From assembly GCA_948144175.1 (NCBI GenBank), contig CANXME010002008.1, positions 434,001 to 498,000 on the forward strand: 64,000 nt of DNA, in the 5' to 3' direction. Origin of the DNA: Closterium sp. NIES-65 (Eukaryota; Streptophyta; Zygnematophyceae; Desmidiales; Closteriaceae). The notes beneath the pieces were generated by a model. It was not told where the DNA came from and ran no database searches. It worked only from the letters and a program-made list of their open reading frames with translations. The position numbers and the translations under genes are program-made. Shown here piece after piece: positions 46,701 through 58,541 of this stretch. The first letter of the stretch is position 1. Every line of letters starts with the position of its first letter.

Positions 46701-47640
46701 TCCGTCCCTCCCCCCGCCACCGCTCTTCCTTGTGCCAGGTCCCCGCCCGGTAGACCCCCTCCCCCCTCAGGGTCCTGCCCCTTCAGGTGTGTCCCAGGTA
46801 GACGCAGTCGAGCCTGTCAAGGTTACTGGTGACTCTGGTGCTGCTGGGGGTGCTGAGCCTGGGGGTGCTGACTCTGGGGGTGCTGAGCCTGGGGGTGCTG
46901 AGACTGGGGGTGCTGAGCCTGGGGGTGCTGAGCCTGGGGGTACTACGCCTAGGGGTGCTGAGCCTGGGGGTGCTGAGCCTGGGGGTGCTACGTCTGGAGG
47001 TGCTAAGCCTGGGGGTGAGGAGCCTGCGGGAGCTGGGCCTGGAGGTTCTCCGGGTGCTTCGTCTCGGCGGGAGCCACTCTCTCCACAGGAGCTGCGCGAG
47101 TGGTTTGTCCGGCGCTGGAGGCGTGCTGCTGGAGCTGGAGTTTCTTCGGCTGTTGAGGGTGCTGGTGTCGCGGGTCTCGGAGGTGCTCGTACTGGGAGTT
47201 CTGGAGCTGCTGGGCCTGCGGGTACGACTGGAGCTAGAGCTGCTGAGGGTGTTGGTGCTGAGGCTACTGCTGTCGGTCCTGGAGGCGGTCCTACTGGGGG
47301 TGGTACTGGTGCTGCTGGACGTACTGGAGCTGGAGGTGCTGTTGGCGCTGGTGCTGCTGGTGGGGGTACTGGTGCTGTCCCTGCTGTGTGTAGAGTTGTC
47401 GCGCGGCCTCGGCCGTACTTCGTTCTGCTCCTTCAGCAGGTTCTTAGTCTCCCGCCTTCTACTGGTCCTCCTCCTCCCTTAGAGTGTCCGCAGCCTGTCT
47501 TGTCCCAGTTACAGTTACAGCCGGCCTCCCCACTGCCTGCTCTTTCTCCCTACACTGGTTCTACTGGAGGTCTTGCTGAGCGTCGTGAGCCTGTGTCTCA
47601 CCCTGCATCGCCTGTCCGTGCTGCTCGCACTAGTGGTCGC
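43769..47640 (+). pseudogene. gag, protease, integrase and linker region of copia B2
   Basis: The gag start ATG is at 43769 (MATPSILAFDAEGQAIDF). Parts: copia gag to about 44500; Gly-rich tract about 44580-44800; C-X13-C-X3-H-X4-C motif about 44908-44970; protease LDSGASRSFF near 45320; pre-integrase HHRLGHPS near 45790; integrase core about 45980-46650 (HSDRGGEF, SPQQNGIAERR); then a GGAEPGGA-type repeat linker (46830-47050). A fossil. Confidence 0.88.
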
Positions 47641-47771
47641 TGTCAGAACATTATAGCTTGTACATTTGTGTAGGCTGTAGTGGGGTAGCTCATATGGGGT
47701 TCAACCCAATTAGGGTTAGTACTGGTACCCAACTCTTTCATAGTTCATTCATCCATTCTCACTTCTCGTCA
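47641..47771 (+). repeat. 5' LTR of copia B3
   Basis: 131 bp, TGTCAGAACATTATAGC...CTTCTCGTCA. Confidence 0.95.
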
Positions 47772-47899
47772 TGGTATCGAGCAGGTTCCCGAGTGGGAAT
47801 ACTGCCTAGGGCCCACCACGTATTTTCTTTCCTTCCCTTCCCGGAGCGCGCTTAGCTCCTAATCCGAGTAGCGCCCCGAGTCGCCTTAGTGGCCCCTTA

Positions 47900-48530
47900 T
47901 GGCCGCCCTTACTTCTCCTCGAGCCGCCCACCGTCGGCCCCGCTACGGCCCCGTTGGCCCCGCCTTGGCCCCGCTTAGGCCCCGTCGGCCCCGCTTAGGC
48001 CTCGCTACGGCCTCGCTACGGCCCCGCTAAGGCCCTGTCGGCCCCGCTTAGGCCCCGTCGGCCCTGCTTAGGCTCCATCGGCCCTGCTACAGCCCCGCCT
48101 AGGCCCCGCTACGGCCTCGATTGGCCCCGCTTAGGCCCCGTCGGCCCCTCTACGGCCCCGTCGGCCCCGTTGCGGCCCCGCTTAGGCCTCGTCGGCCCCA
48201 CTTAGGCCCTGTTGCGGCCCCGCTACGGCCCCGCAACAGCTCCGCTGCGGCCCCGCTGCAGCCCCGCTACGGCCCCCGTCGGCCCCACTACGGCTCTGCT
48301 AAGGCCCCGTCGGCCCCACTTCGGCCCCGCTACAGCCCTGCTACGGCCCCGTCGGCCCCGCTACGGCCCCGCTAAGGCCCCGTCGGCCCCACTTCGGCCC
48401 CGCTGCGGCCCCAATTACGGCCCCACTACGGCCCTCTTCGGCCCCGTCGGCCCTGCTACGGCCCCACTTTGGCCCCGTCGGCCCCTCTTAGGCCACGCTA
48501 CGGCCCCTCTTAGGCCCCTGCTATGGCTCC
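47900..48530 (+). repeat. Leader minisatellite of copia B3
   Basis: Units of 11-12 bp (GGCCCCGCTAC, GGCCCCGTCGG, GGCCCCGCTTA) repeat about 50 times between LTR and gag. Confidence 0.88.
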
Positions 48531-48894
48531 GTCCCGTCGCCACCGCAGCCCCGCCCACCCGTGCGGCCAGCCGCCATCTGCGACCCCGCCGCTCAGCGCC
48601 CAAAGCACCGAGCAGCTGAGCCGCCCGACCGTCCGAGTCGCCCAGCAACCGTGCCGCCAGGTAGCCGAGGCGCCCAGCAACCGAGCCGCCAGACAACCGA
48701 GCCGCCCGACAGCCGAGCCGCCCGACAGCCGAGCCGCCCAGCACCGTGCAGCCGAGCCGCCCAGCACGGTGCAGTCGAGCCGCCCGGCAGCCGAGCCGCC
48801 GAGCAGCCTGATCGCCCCACCTGCCTGGTAAGAGCCCAGTCTCTGCCACTGCACTGCCCTGCCTCACTGCACTCACTGCCTGCCTACTGCTGTT

Positions 48895-49887
48895 ATGGCT
48901 TCTCCTAGCATTCTCACTTTTGACGCTGAGGGTCGGGCAGTGGACTTTGAGGTCTGGGTAGATGATCTACAGCTTTTTCTGCAGTGCGATAGGGCAGACG
49001 GCCTCTCCTTGTTTGACCTCAGTTCTGGTGCCTCCCCTGCCCCTGCTGCTAATGCTGACGCCACTGTTCGCTCACAGTGGGCCACACGTGATGCTGCTGC
49101 TCGCCTTTCTGTTCGCCGCCACTTACCGACCACTGAGCGTGCACACTTTAGCCAGTACAAGAGTGCTCAGACCTTGTACGACGTTGTAGTTGCACGCTAC
49201 TCTTCCCCTGCCACTGCTGCACTGAGCCGCCTCATGCTTCCCTTCCTCTTCCCTGACCTTGCTGCCTTTCCCACTATTGCTGACCTCATTACGCACCTCC
49301 GCACTCTTGACACTCGCTACCACGCTGCGCTTCCTGCTGAGTTCTTCGCCAAGAACCCCCCCCCCATGTACATCACCCTCTACTACATAGTCACCCGGCT
49401 CCCTGACTCTCTTCGCGTAGTCAGGGACAACTTCCTCTCTGTTTGCCCCACCACTCTCACCGTTGACCTCCTTGAGAAGGCCCTCCTAGCGATAAAGAAG
49501 AGCATAGTCGTTGTAGGAGCCTCTCGTGGTGACCGTCACACATCCGTCTTTGAGGGGTGTTCTCCCTCCCCCCTCTTGCCCTCTATCGCCTATGCTGCTG
49601 CGGCCGACCTCGTTGGTTTCGAGTCGGTCGGCGCTGCGTTTGCCCCGAGTGGGAGACGCCGCACCGGCAAGGGCAAGGGGGGCAAGGGCTCTGGAGGGGG
49701 TGGAGGGGGCGGTGGAGGTGGTGGTGGAGGCGTTGGAGGGAGTGGGGGTGGTGGTGGGAGTGGTGCCGGGGGTGGTGGCGGCGGCGGCAGCAGTGGAGGC
49801 GGCGGAGGCGGTGGAGGTGGCGGAGGGAGCGGAGGCGGCGGAGGTAGTGGAGGAGGCGAAGGTGGAGGAGGTGGCGGAGGCGGCGGA

Positions 49888-49921
<34 letters not shown>

Positions 49922-52900
49922 GCGGTGGTGGTGCGAGTCGCGACTCTGCACCGAGGAGTGGCTCCGGTGGTGGTCAGCGCCAGCAGCAGCAGCGGAGTGG
50001 TGTGACCATGTCCCCTCAGCAGCTTAATGAGTGGTACACCGCACGCCAGCGAGGTGGGGGTTTTGGTCCCTGCTCCTACGTTCTCCGTACCGACGACCGC
50101 ACTGGTGAGTAGTGCGGAGGTCCGCACTCCACCCAGCGCTACTTTGGTCGCCTGACGGACGCGTGGCGTCGCCAGTTCCCTGAGGCGTCAGAGACCCCTC
50201 GCTGGGGAGATCTGGCCAAGGCCGGGGTTGCTGTCATTGATCTTGACTTTGATGCTATTCTTGCTGCCATGTATGCTGTTGCTGATTGTGTTGAGGGTGC
50301 CTGTTACCTGTGTGTACCGCATGACCCGGGCATTGAGGCGGCTGCGCTAGGTGCTGGTGAGACTGCTGCTCTAGGTGCTAGTGCGTCAGCCGCCCCAGGT
50401 GCTGGTGAGTCTGCTCTCTCAGGTACTGCTTCGGCTCAGGCCTTCCACACCTTCACCCTGGACTCGGGTGCGTCCCGCTCCTTCTTTCGAGACCGCACCA
50501 CACTTACGCCGCTAAGTCGGCCGGTTGCAGTCTCCCTAGCAGACCCCTTTGGGGACCCTGTCCTTGCTAGCTTCTCCACTGTCCTTCCGTGCCGTGCAGC
50601 CCCCACTGGTACCCTGTCTGGTCTGTACCTCCCCTCGTTCTCTACAAACTTGGTGAGTGGAGCAGACCTACAGGATCGAGCGGTTGACCAGTTCACTCCT
50701 GCGAGTCATCGAGTGACCCACTGCACGTGTGCTCGGACAGGCCGACACTTGGCCACGTTCACTCGTCGGCTAGGGTCGAGCCTGTACACCCTTACTGCTG
50801 GGTCTCCTCCTACTGCTGAGTCTGCCCAGGTAGCTTCGTCGAGTCAGGTGTTTGCTGCGGCGTCCAGGTCTGGTCCTGAGTCTGCCCCCTGCTCGTGTCG
50901 TCTGCTGTCCCACCAGACTCTCCTTTGGCACCACCGCCTAGGTCACCCCTCCTTGCCTCGTCTCTGAGGCATGGCCTCCCGTGTCCTTGTCTTTGGTCTT
51001 CCTCGGTCTCTCCCTCCCTTTCCTCCGGGGCCTGGCCCTACCTGCGTCCCCTGCGTCGAGGGGCGACAACGCGCCGCCCCTCACTCCTCCGAGTTTCCTC
51101 CGACAGAGGCTCCGCTGCAGACTCTACACATGGACGTGTGGGGCCCAGCCCGCGTCAGTGGGCAGGGGCGAGAGCGGTACTTTCTGCTGGTGGTTGACGA
51201 CTACTCGCGTTACACCACAGTCTTCCCCTTGCGCAGCAAGGGTGACGTCACTGAGGTGTTGATCGACTGGATCCGCGCAGCTCGTCTCCAGTTGAGAGAG
51301 AGTTTCGGCTCGGACTTTCTTGTTCTGCGTCTGCACTCTGACAGAGGCGGGGAGTTTTCCTCTGCCCGTCTGGGAGCCTTCTGTCGTGCACAGGGCATCC
51401 GTCAGACCTTCACGCTTCCGGCCTCTCCACAGCAAAATGGGATTGCTGAGCGCCGCATTGGCATGGTCATGGACGTCGCTCGTACGTCCATGATGCATGC
51501 AGGTGCCCCCCACTTTCTGTGGCCGTCTACGGTTCAGTACCCCGCGCATCAGCTCAACCTTCAGCCCCGGGTCTCCTTGCCAGAGACCTCCCCCGCCTTG
51601 CGGTGGACAGGGAAGGTTGGCGATGCGTCTGCGTTTCGGGTCTGGGGATCTCGAGCGTTTGTCCGCGACTTGTCTGCAGACAAGCTGTCCCCCCGTGCTG
51701 TTCCTTGCGTCTTCCTTGGCTTCCCCCCTGACGCGCATGGCTGGCGGTTTTACCACCCCACCACGCGCCGTGTTCTGTCCTCCCAGGACGTCACCTTCGA
51801 TGAGTCGTTGCCTTAATACCGTCTCTTGACCTACCGCACTGCGCCCCTCCCCCCGCCGCCGCTCTTCCTTGCACCAGGTGCTACCTAGGTAGACCCCCTC
51901 CCTCCTCAGGGTCCTGCCCCTTCAGGTGTGTCCCAGGTAGACGCAGTCGAGCCTGTCGAGGTAGCTGTTGACTCTGGTGCTGCTAGAGGTGCTGAGCCTG
52001 CGGTTGCCGGGTCTGCGGGTGCCGGGTCTGGGGGTGCTGAGACTGGGGGTGCTGAGATTGGGGGTGCTGAGCCTGGGGGTGCAGAGTCTGGGGGTGCTGA
52101 GCCTGGGGGTGCGGAGCCTGGGGGTGCTAGGTCTGCTCGTGTGGCCGCCGGCGGTGCTTTGTCGAGGCGGGAGCCGCTCTCTCCACAGGAGCTGCGCGAG
52201 TGGTTTGCCCGCCGCTGGCGACGTGCTGCTGGAGCTGCTGTCGGTGCTGGTGCTGCTGGAGGTGGAGCTGCTGGGGGTGTTGGCGCTGGTGTTTCTACTG
52301 GTGCTGGTGCGTTTGGGGGTGCTGCTGAGGCAGCTGGTGCTGACGGTCCTACCGGAGTTGGTGCTGTTGGAGCTGGAGCTGCTGGGGGTGTTGGCGCTGG
52401 CGGTGCTGCTGGCGCTGATGCTTCTGAGGGTACTGGAGTTGGCGCTGTTGGAGCTGGAGGTTTTGCTGGCGCTGGTGCTGCCACTAGAGGTACTGAAACA
52501 GTCCCTGCTGGTTCTAGAGGGGCTGAGCGGCCGCGGCCGTACTTCGTTCCGCTCCTAGAGCAGGTTCTTGGTCTCCCGCCCTCTCCTGGTCCTGCTCCTC
52601 CCTTAGAGTGTCCACAGCCTGTCCAGTCGCAGTCACAGTTACAGCCTGCCTCGCCGCTCCCTTCTCCTTCTCCCTACACTGGTCCTACTGGAGGTCTTGC
52701 TGAGCGTCATGAGCCTGCGTCTCGTCCTACGTCGCCTGTTTGTGCTGCTAGCACTAGTGGTCGTACTATGCGTCCGCGTCCTCCTCCAGTCCCCGGCATA
52801 CACCAGATGGCACTGCGTCCGTCCACTGCTCCTCTGCGTGTCCCTTTGCCGTCTCCTCCACAGTCTTCTCTTCCTTGTCTTGCTGGCCCGGAGTCCGACT

Positions 52901-53480
52901 CCCTTCGTGCTGCTAGTCCTTCGGTCACGCGCCTTCTTGCTACTGTTGTCACTGACCCTACCTTTGAGTCCACTGCTGCGTCTGCTCTAGTTCCTGAGCT
53001 TGTCAACTACGCTGCTCGATGTCGTCTAGACTACGCTGCCAGTCTTGTTGCTGAGCCTAAGTCTGACTGTCCTCCGTCCGTCGGGGGTGAGTGTGCTTTT
53101 AGCACGGACGTCCTTGAGGACAGGCAGGAGGAGTTCTAGTGCTTTGCGGCTGCTTTGCCCCATCTCGTGTCCACGCTGATTGCCCCTGAGGGAGACCCGG
53201 ATGCACCAGACATCCCGACTCATCGATCGTACGCTGAGGCGATCGAGGGTCCCTTGCTGGCCTTGTGTCAAAGCACAGACTGGAGCACAGGACGAAGCAC
53301 ATTGCTCTCCGCTACTTCCTGTCTTGTGAGCTGCAGCAGCGTGGTCAGCTCCGCCTCACCTACGTGGCCTCTGAGGCCAAAACTGCTGATATCTTCACCA
53401 AGGCCCTTCCGCCTTGTGATCATCAGCGTTTCTGTACTGTGCTAGGTCTTGTGCCTACCTGGCCTCACTTGCTCACTTCT
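48895..53480 (+). pseudogene. gag-pol region of copia B3
   Basis: gag start at 48895 (MASPSILTFDAEGRAVDF). Parts: gag to about 49650; Gly-rich tract about 49690-49930; cysteine/histidine motif about 50070-50140; protease LDSGASRSFF near 50460; pre-integrase HHRLGHPS near 50930; integrase core about 51120-51800; Ala/Gly repeat linker 51960-52480; Pro/Ser linker to about 53100; RNase H end with ADIFTKAL near 53390. A fossil. Confidence 0.87.
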
Positions 53481-53688
53481 TGATCTTGTTTGTACTGTAC
53501 TCTTTCTATACCTGCCCTTGCTTGTTTTACCTTTATATATATGTTCTTGCATGTAAACTGGCCTTGTGGCCCTACTCTTGTGCTCGGACTGTGTGGTGAC
53601 TTTGTGATCCACCCTGAGCTTGCTTTGTTTTGCTTTGCTTGACTGGTCTTGTGACCGCTTGTTCTCCCCCACTTTGCATATGGGGGTG

Positions 53689-53819
53689 TGTCAGAACATT
53701 ATAGCTTGTACATTTGTGTAGGCTGTAGTGGGGTAGCCCATATGGGGTACAACCCAATTAGGGTTAGTACTTGTACCCGAATCTTTCATAGTTCATTCAT
53801 CCATTCTCACTTCTCGCCA
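53689..53819 (+). repeat. 3' LTR of copia B3
   Basis: 131 bp, followed by the TSD GTCGC (53820-53824), after which B2 resumes. Confidence 0.95.
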
Positions 53820-56181
53820 GTCGCGGTTTGCGTCAGCGTCCTCCTCCTGTCCCTGGCACGCACCGGATGTCTATGCGTCCGTCCACTGCTCCTGTGCGTG
53901 CCCCTTTGCCTTCTCCTCCTGAGTCCTCTCTTCCTTCTCTTGCCGACCCAGAGTCGGACTCTCTTCGTGCTGTCAATCCGACTGTCACGCGTCTCCTTGC
54001 TACTGTCGTCACTGACCCTTCCTTTGAGTCCACTGTTGCGTCTGCCCTGGTTGCTGAGCTCGTCGACTTTGCTGCTTGCTGTCGCCTAGACTACGCTGCT
54101 AGTCTTATTGCTAAGTCTGCGTCTGTTTGTCCTCCATCCGTCAGGGGTGAGTGTGCCCTTGGCACGGACGTCCTTGAGGACAGGCAGGAGGAGTTCCAGT
54201 GTCTGGCTGCTGCTTCACCTCATCTTGTGTCCGTACTGCTTACCCCTGAGGGAGACCCGGATGCACTTGACATCCCGACTGCGCACTCTTACGCGGAGGC
54301 GATAGAGGGTCCCTACTCCACTTAGTGGCAGGCAGCTATGGACGCAGAGATGGCTTCTTGGAAGTCCACAGGCACCTACGTTGACGAGGTTCCCCCGCCT
54401 GGGGCAAACATCGTCAGTGGCATGTGGATCTTCAGGGTGAAGCAGCCGCTGGGTTCTCCGCCTGTCTTCAAGGCGCGGTACGTGGCTCGTGGCTTCAGTC
54501 AGCAACAGGGAGTTCACTACTTTCAGACCTTCTCTCCCACCCCGAAGATGACCACTCTTTGGGTGCTACTGCACATAGCCGCTCAGCGCGACTACGAGCT
54601 GCACTCTCTTGACTTCAGCACTGCTTTCTTGCAGGGTAGCCTACACGAGGACATCTAGCTGCGCCGCCCACCTGGCTTCACTGGGACTTTTCCTCTTGGC
54701 ACCCAGTGGAGCCTCCGGCGGCCAGTCTACGGTCTCTGCCAGGCACCGCGTGAGTGGCATGACACAATGAGGACTACGCTTGCGGCTCTTGGGTTTGCTC
54801 CCTCTACTGCCGACCCGTTGCTGTTTCTGCGCACCGACACTTCTTTGCCGCCGTTCTACATCCTCGTGTACGTCGACGACTTGGTCTTTGCCACAGCTGA
54901 CACTGCTGGACTCGCCCACGTGAAGTCCGAGCTGCAGAAGAGACACACGTGCACAGACCTGGGTGAACTGCGCAGCTACCTTGGCTTGCAGATCACCCGG
55001 GACAGAGCACGCCGCACCATTACCCTGACTGAGTCACACATGGTGCAGCAGGTCCTTCAGCGCTTCCGCTTCACGTACTCCTCGCCTCACGCCACTCCTC
55101 TGCCTACGCGCCACTCCCTCTCAGCTCTGCCTTCGGATGAGTCCGTAGAGTCAAGTGGCCCGTACCCAAAGCTTGTTGGCTGCCTCATGTACCTGATGAC
55201 CTGCACACAACCTGACCTTGCATACCCTCTTAACATCTTGGCACGCTATGTTGCTCCTGGGAGACACCGACCAGAGCACATGGCTGCAGCGAAGAGGGTG
55301 TTGCGCTACTTGCGCAATACGTTGGGCATGGGGCTTGTGCTTGGAGGGCAGAGTCCAGTGGTCCTCACTGGGCACGCAGACGCTTCTTGGGCCAACGACC
55401 AGGCTACGCAGCGGTCGTCACACGGTTACACCCTCACTCTGGCTCTGTTTCGTGCCCGCTCGTCTTCTGTTCTTGGCTCCAATTGTGAGGCTGAGATCTA
55501 CGCCGGGGCCATGGCTACACAGGAGCTTTGTTGGCTCACCTACCTGCTGTCTGACCTCGTAGAGCCGCCTCGTTCTCCTCCAGTGCTGTACGTAGACAAC
55601 AAGGCCATGCTGGCCTTGTGTCGAGAGCAGAGACTGGAGCACAGAACGAAGCACATTGCTCTTCGCTATTTCCTTGCTCGTGAGCTACAACAGTGTGGTC
55701 AGCTGCGTCTTGCGTACGTGGCCTCTGAGGCCAACACCGCTGATATCTTCACCAAAACGCTTGCGCTTTGTGATCATGAGTGCTTCTGTACTCAGCTGGG
55801 TCTTGTGCCTGCCTTGCCTCACTTGCTCACCTCTTGACCTTGCTTGTACTGTTACATATATATATACGCCTGCTCTTGCTTGTCTAGCCTTTTATATATA
55901 TGTGTACTCCTGCATGTGAACTGGCCTTGTGGCCTTGACCTTGTGCTCAGAATGTGTGGTGACGTTGTGATCCACCCTGAGCTTGCTTTGCTTTGCTTTG
56001 CTTGACTGGTCTTGTGACCCCTTGTTCTCCCCCGCTTTGCCTATGGGGGTGTGTCAGATTTATATGACATAGCTATTGTAGGCTATAGTGGGGTGGCACA
56101 TATGGGGTACATCTTTCTAGGGGTTTATCTTTGTACCCAACTTTCACTTAGTCATTCATTCCTCGTTCTAGTTTTCTCACA
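53820..56181 (+). mobile_element. Ty1/copia element B2, second part (reverse transcriptase, RNase H, 3' LTR)
   Basis: Resumes at the same point of the linker where 47640 stopped. Parts: linker to about 54290, reverse transcriptase about 54340-55100 (VDEVPPPGANIVSG, YVDDLVFATAD), RNase H about 55330-55840 (ADIFTKTL), a 3' untranslated part with TATATATA and a purine tract ATGGGGGTG, then the LTR. The LTR's outer edge at 56181 meets the last codons of an AP2-domain reading frame. The copy is a fossil. Confidence 0.88.
56052..56181 (+). repeat. 3' LTR of copia B2
   Basis: About 130 bp, TGTCAGATTTATATGACA...GTTTTCTCACA. It shares the middle block (GGCTATAGTGGGGTGGCACATATGGGGTAC) in outline with the B3 LTR but is clearly diverged. 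Confidence 0.85.
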
Positions 56182-56635
56182 CTAGTGCCGTCTCCCACTC
56201 CTGCCATCGGAACCACTGACGGCTCCTAACCAGCCGCTTGAAAGCTGCCAGCGTGCACCCCTCCAGCATACCCTTCTCCTCATCCGTCAGCTCCATTGTG
56301 CCTGACACGCGCTTACCATCTTTGACCACGTGCACCGCTGTTGCGTACGCCGTGGCAGCCTCCAGCTCCTTATTGTACGCACCCAGCCTCATCTGCGTCC
56401 GCTTCTTCTTATTCTTCTCTCGGAACAGAATCTTGGCGCTCCACCTACTGTGCTTCTCCCTGCGCGCACCCTTGTACTGTGAACTACGACCCTGTCCCTT
56501 ACCCTTGCTCTTGCAAGCAGTAGCGCCGCCCTCGGCATCCGCCCCCGACGCATGCGGGTCTTCTTGTTTCCTCTTTGCCGGCATAGCCAGCACCACGGGC
56601 CTTGCTCCACATGCATGAGCCACCGCCGGCTCTGC
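56177..56635 (-). CDS. AP2 DNA-binding domain reading frame, directly after the Ulp1 protease stop
   Basis: About 150 codons in the same frame as the protease gene and starting right behind its TAG (56636-56638). Residues matching the AP2/ERF fold lie at about 56309-56482: YKGARREKHSRWSAKI, then MRLGAYNKELEAATAYATA, the usual YRGVR...RW.A.I...LG.F.T.EEAA.AYD.A pattern. A Lys-rich segment (KSKGKGQGR) precedes it. The first ATG in frame is only at MPAKRKQ, about 14 codons in. Either the protease-AP2 pair was one protein, split by a stop, or stop read-through or an unseen splice joins them, or AP2 is a separate product. The frame's final stop lies inside the copia LTR, so the true C-terminus may have been replaced by the insertion. 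Confidence 0.65.
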   Translation of the reverse strand, partial: AEPAVAHACGARPVVLAMPAKRKQEDPHASGADAEGGATACKSKGKGQGRSSQYKGARREKHSRWSAKILFREKNKKKRTQMRLGAYNKELEAATAYATAVHVVKDGKRVSGTMELTDEEKGMLEGCTLAAFKRLVRSRQWFRWQEWETALV

Positions 56636-58541
56636 CTAGTGCATGACGTGCATACTTCCCTCTGTGCCGTTTATCGACCACCTCGGAGCGGCAAGCACGC
56701 GTAGCGCGCAGGGGCTGGGATGAACCACCCCTAGCTCGACTGTGCCATTGCCTGCATCGTCCAGTGCTACGCTCTCAGCAGATCCTCCTTTGGAACCGGA
56801 GCTATCGGTAGTGCAAGGCCGCGCTGCTACACGGGGGTTGGGGGTGGAGGGTGCAGTGGACCGGCTGCCCCCAGGTGTCGCCGCGCCCCCTTTAGAACCT
56901 TGCGCCTGCAAGACGTGTGCAGCTCCTACAAGGAGCTGATCGACACTGTAACCCATCGCCGCTCCAACGGCGGTGACTGCTGCTTTCCAGATCGCAAGAT
57001 CCCTCTTCATGCCGTAGTGCTCCACCTGCATCCGTGTCAGCTTTGTGTTGTGATCCTCCGCTCCAGAATCCACGACGGCTCCATGCTTAGTGACCCTAGC
57101 CGCGGGTTGATAAGGTACGACCACACCCATCTTCACCAGCGCCGGTATAAGATCAGAAGCCGCATGCATGCATAGGTCGGCCCGCATGCCGCGCCGGAAC
57201 TCCGTCGCGGTGATGCCCTCCAGGTACAGGTACAAACGCAAATTCTTGAAATCAGTATCCACAAGGACTTTCAAATAGTGGCATACAAAAATGCCACAGT
57301 CGTGTTTGTTGTCCTGCTGCTGCACCTTATGTTTCTGCACGCACGTTAGAGGCCACAACATGCCGTTACCACACGCTGACATAGTGTGTCAACACATCTC
57401 AGTTTGGAGAGCAGGACCCACCTTCATGGGAAGCGGCTTCGCATCTCTCAGTGTGTTCACAAGATTCGTTGCGTCACACTGAGGGTGTAGGGCCTTGGCG
57501 GTTAGTTCCAATAATCTGAAACGCAAGAAATCCGGACATTTGGTCAGACACTCTCGTAGTGCATTGTCGAATTTACTAACACGGCCACAAAAACATGCAG
57601 CAACTTACCGTTTGACGCCATCAAACACCGTAGGGTCGTCACGGTGCGTGCCATAACTGTCAAGAAGAATCAGTTCCAGAGGTCCAGTCACTTCCTCAGA
57701 CGTTCCTCCCAGCAGTCGCTTAGGGCACGGAACTATCATAAGCGAGTAGTGTGAGCTGCAACATATTGCATAAAACAGGCACGCGCGTCATATTATTGCA
57801 GCGACTCGTGCCACCATGAATGAAAACCAAAGCGTTCAATCAACAGCACGCACCTCTTGAAGACGGGAATGGCCAAGAAGTCAACGTCAAAAACTCTGGA
57901 CCCGTTGCCCATAGAGTATGGCTTGCCGAAAGTGTTCACGTAGTCGAAAGCCTTGCTGTCGACAGCGGCCCAAGAAGTGCCGTTGGGCGTAGTGGGTTGA
58001 CGGATGCTCACCAGTCTGCGCGCAGTCAGGCAATTGTCCAGTGAGGGAACGGGTGACAATCATGGACACAAGGCAGGCCATGACAATCATGTGACGAAAT
58101 CGCTCACACGTTGTGGAAGTCCACGATCGCGTCGGTGACACACTTCCCGTCAGCGATGGTTATGATGTCTGACGCCTCCACGACACAACCAATGCCATCC
58201 GCGTTGAACAGCGTCATTTGCTCCATCTGTTGTGGTTGCTTGGCAGTCTGTAAGCGATAGACTAGATCATGCGGCTCGGGAAGTTCCGTCTCCGTCTCCA
58301 GCTTCGTCTGGTACTGCTGGGCTAGGAGTTTGCTGCCGGCCGAGTCGATGCCTTCTTTAAGAGCTGTGTTGCCGCTGGTCGATTGCCTCCTTCCGCTACG
58401 GAGGGAGTGCGCAATAGTACTGACATCCGTCACGTCTTCGTCGCCCCCTGCGTTGCCCTCCTTAGCATCGCGCGTGGATCTGCCCTTGGAAGCACACTGC
58501 TTGTCGCGGGCGCGCCTAAGAGGAGAAATGTCTACGATCAT
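56636..58541 (-). CDS. Ulp1-type (C48) cysteine protease, five exons, probably transposon-borne
   Basis: Exons on the minus strand: 58541-58108, 58015-57854, 57755-57609, 57515-57422, 57334-56636, all with GT-AG borders and matching phases (2,2,2,0), giving 511 residues. The C48 core is complete: IPVFK then His201 (SSHYSLMIV), Asp231 (LILLDSYG), a Gln-rich approach (VQQQDNKH) and Cys292 (DCGIFVCHYL). Known members cleave SUMO-like conjugates; copies inside transposons (Zisupton/KDZ, CACTA and Mutator kin) have unknown targets. Residues 1-140 are hydrophilic and unrecognised; the C-terminal 170 include a Ser/Ala-rich stretch. Divergent from the transposase-like gene at 59070, 528 bp apart. An AP2 frame follows directly. 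Confidence 0.8.

Larger units (their letters stand above)
42945..47640 (+). mobile_element. Ty1/copia element B2, first part (leader, gag, protease, integrase)
   Basis: The leader begins near 42945 (TTCGAATTTTTTTTCCCTGC, like the leader of the left-hand copy). I find no LTR in front. The element is split at 47640 by the related copy B3 and continues at 53820; the pentamer GTCGC is on both sides of B3. Its 3' LTR (56052-56181) is diverged from those of B3, so B2 belongs to a sister subfamily. It is a fossil with several breaks. Confidence 0.88.
47641..53819 (+). mobile_element. Ty1/copia element B3, inserted in B2 with GTCGC target duplication
   Basis: LTRs of 131 bp (47641-47771, 53689-53819) differ at about 6 sites (4-5%). 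GTCGC flanks them (47636-47640, 53820-53824). The primer-binding site TGGTATCGAGC follows the first LTR. Parts seen: leader repeat, gag, protease, integrase, linker, the beginning of the reverse transcriptase region and the end of RNase H. It looks broken with several breaks. It is younger than B2 because it sits in it. Confidence 0.95.
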
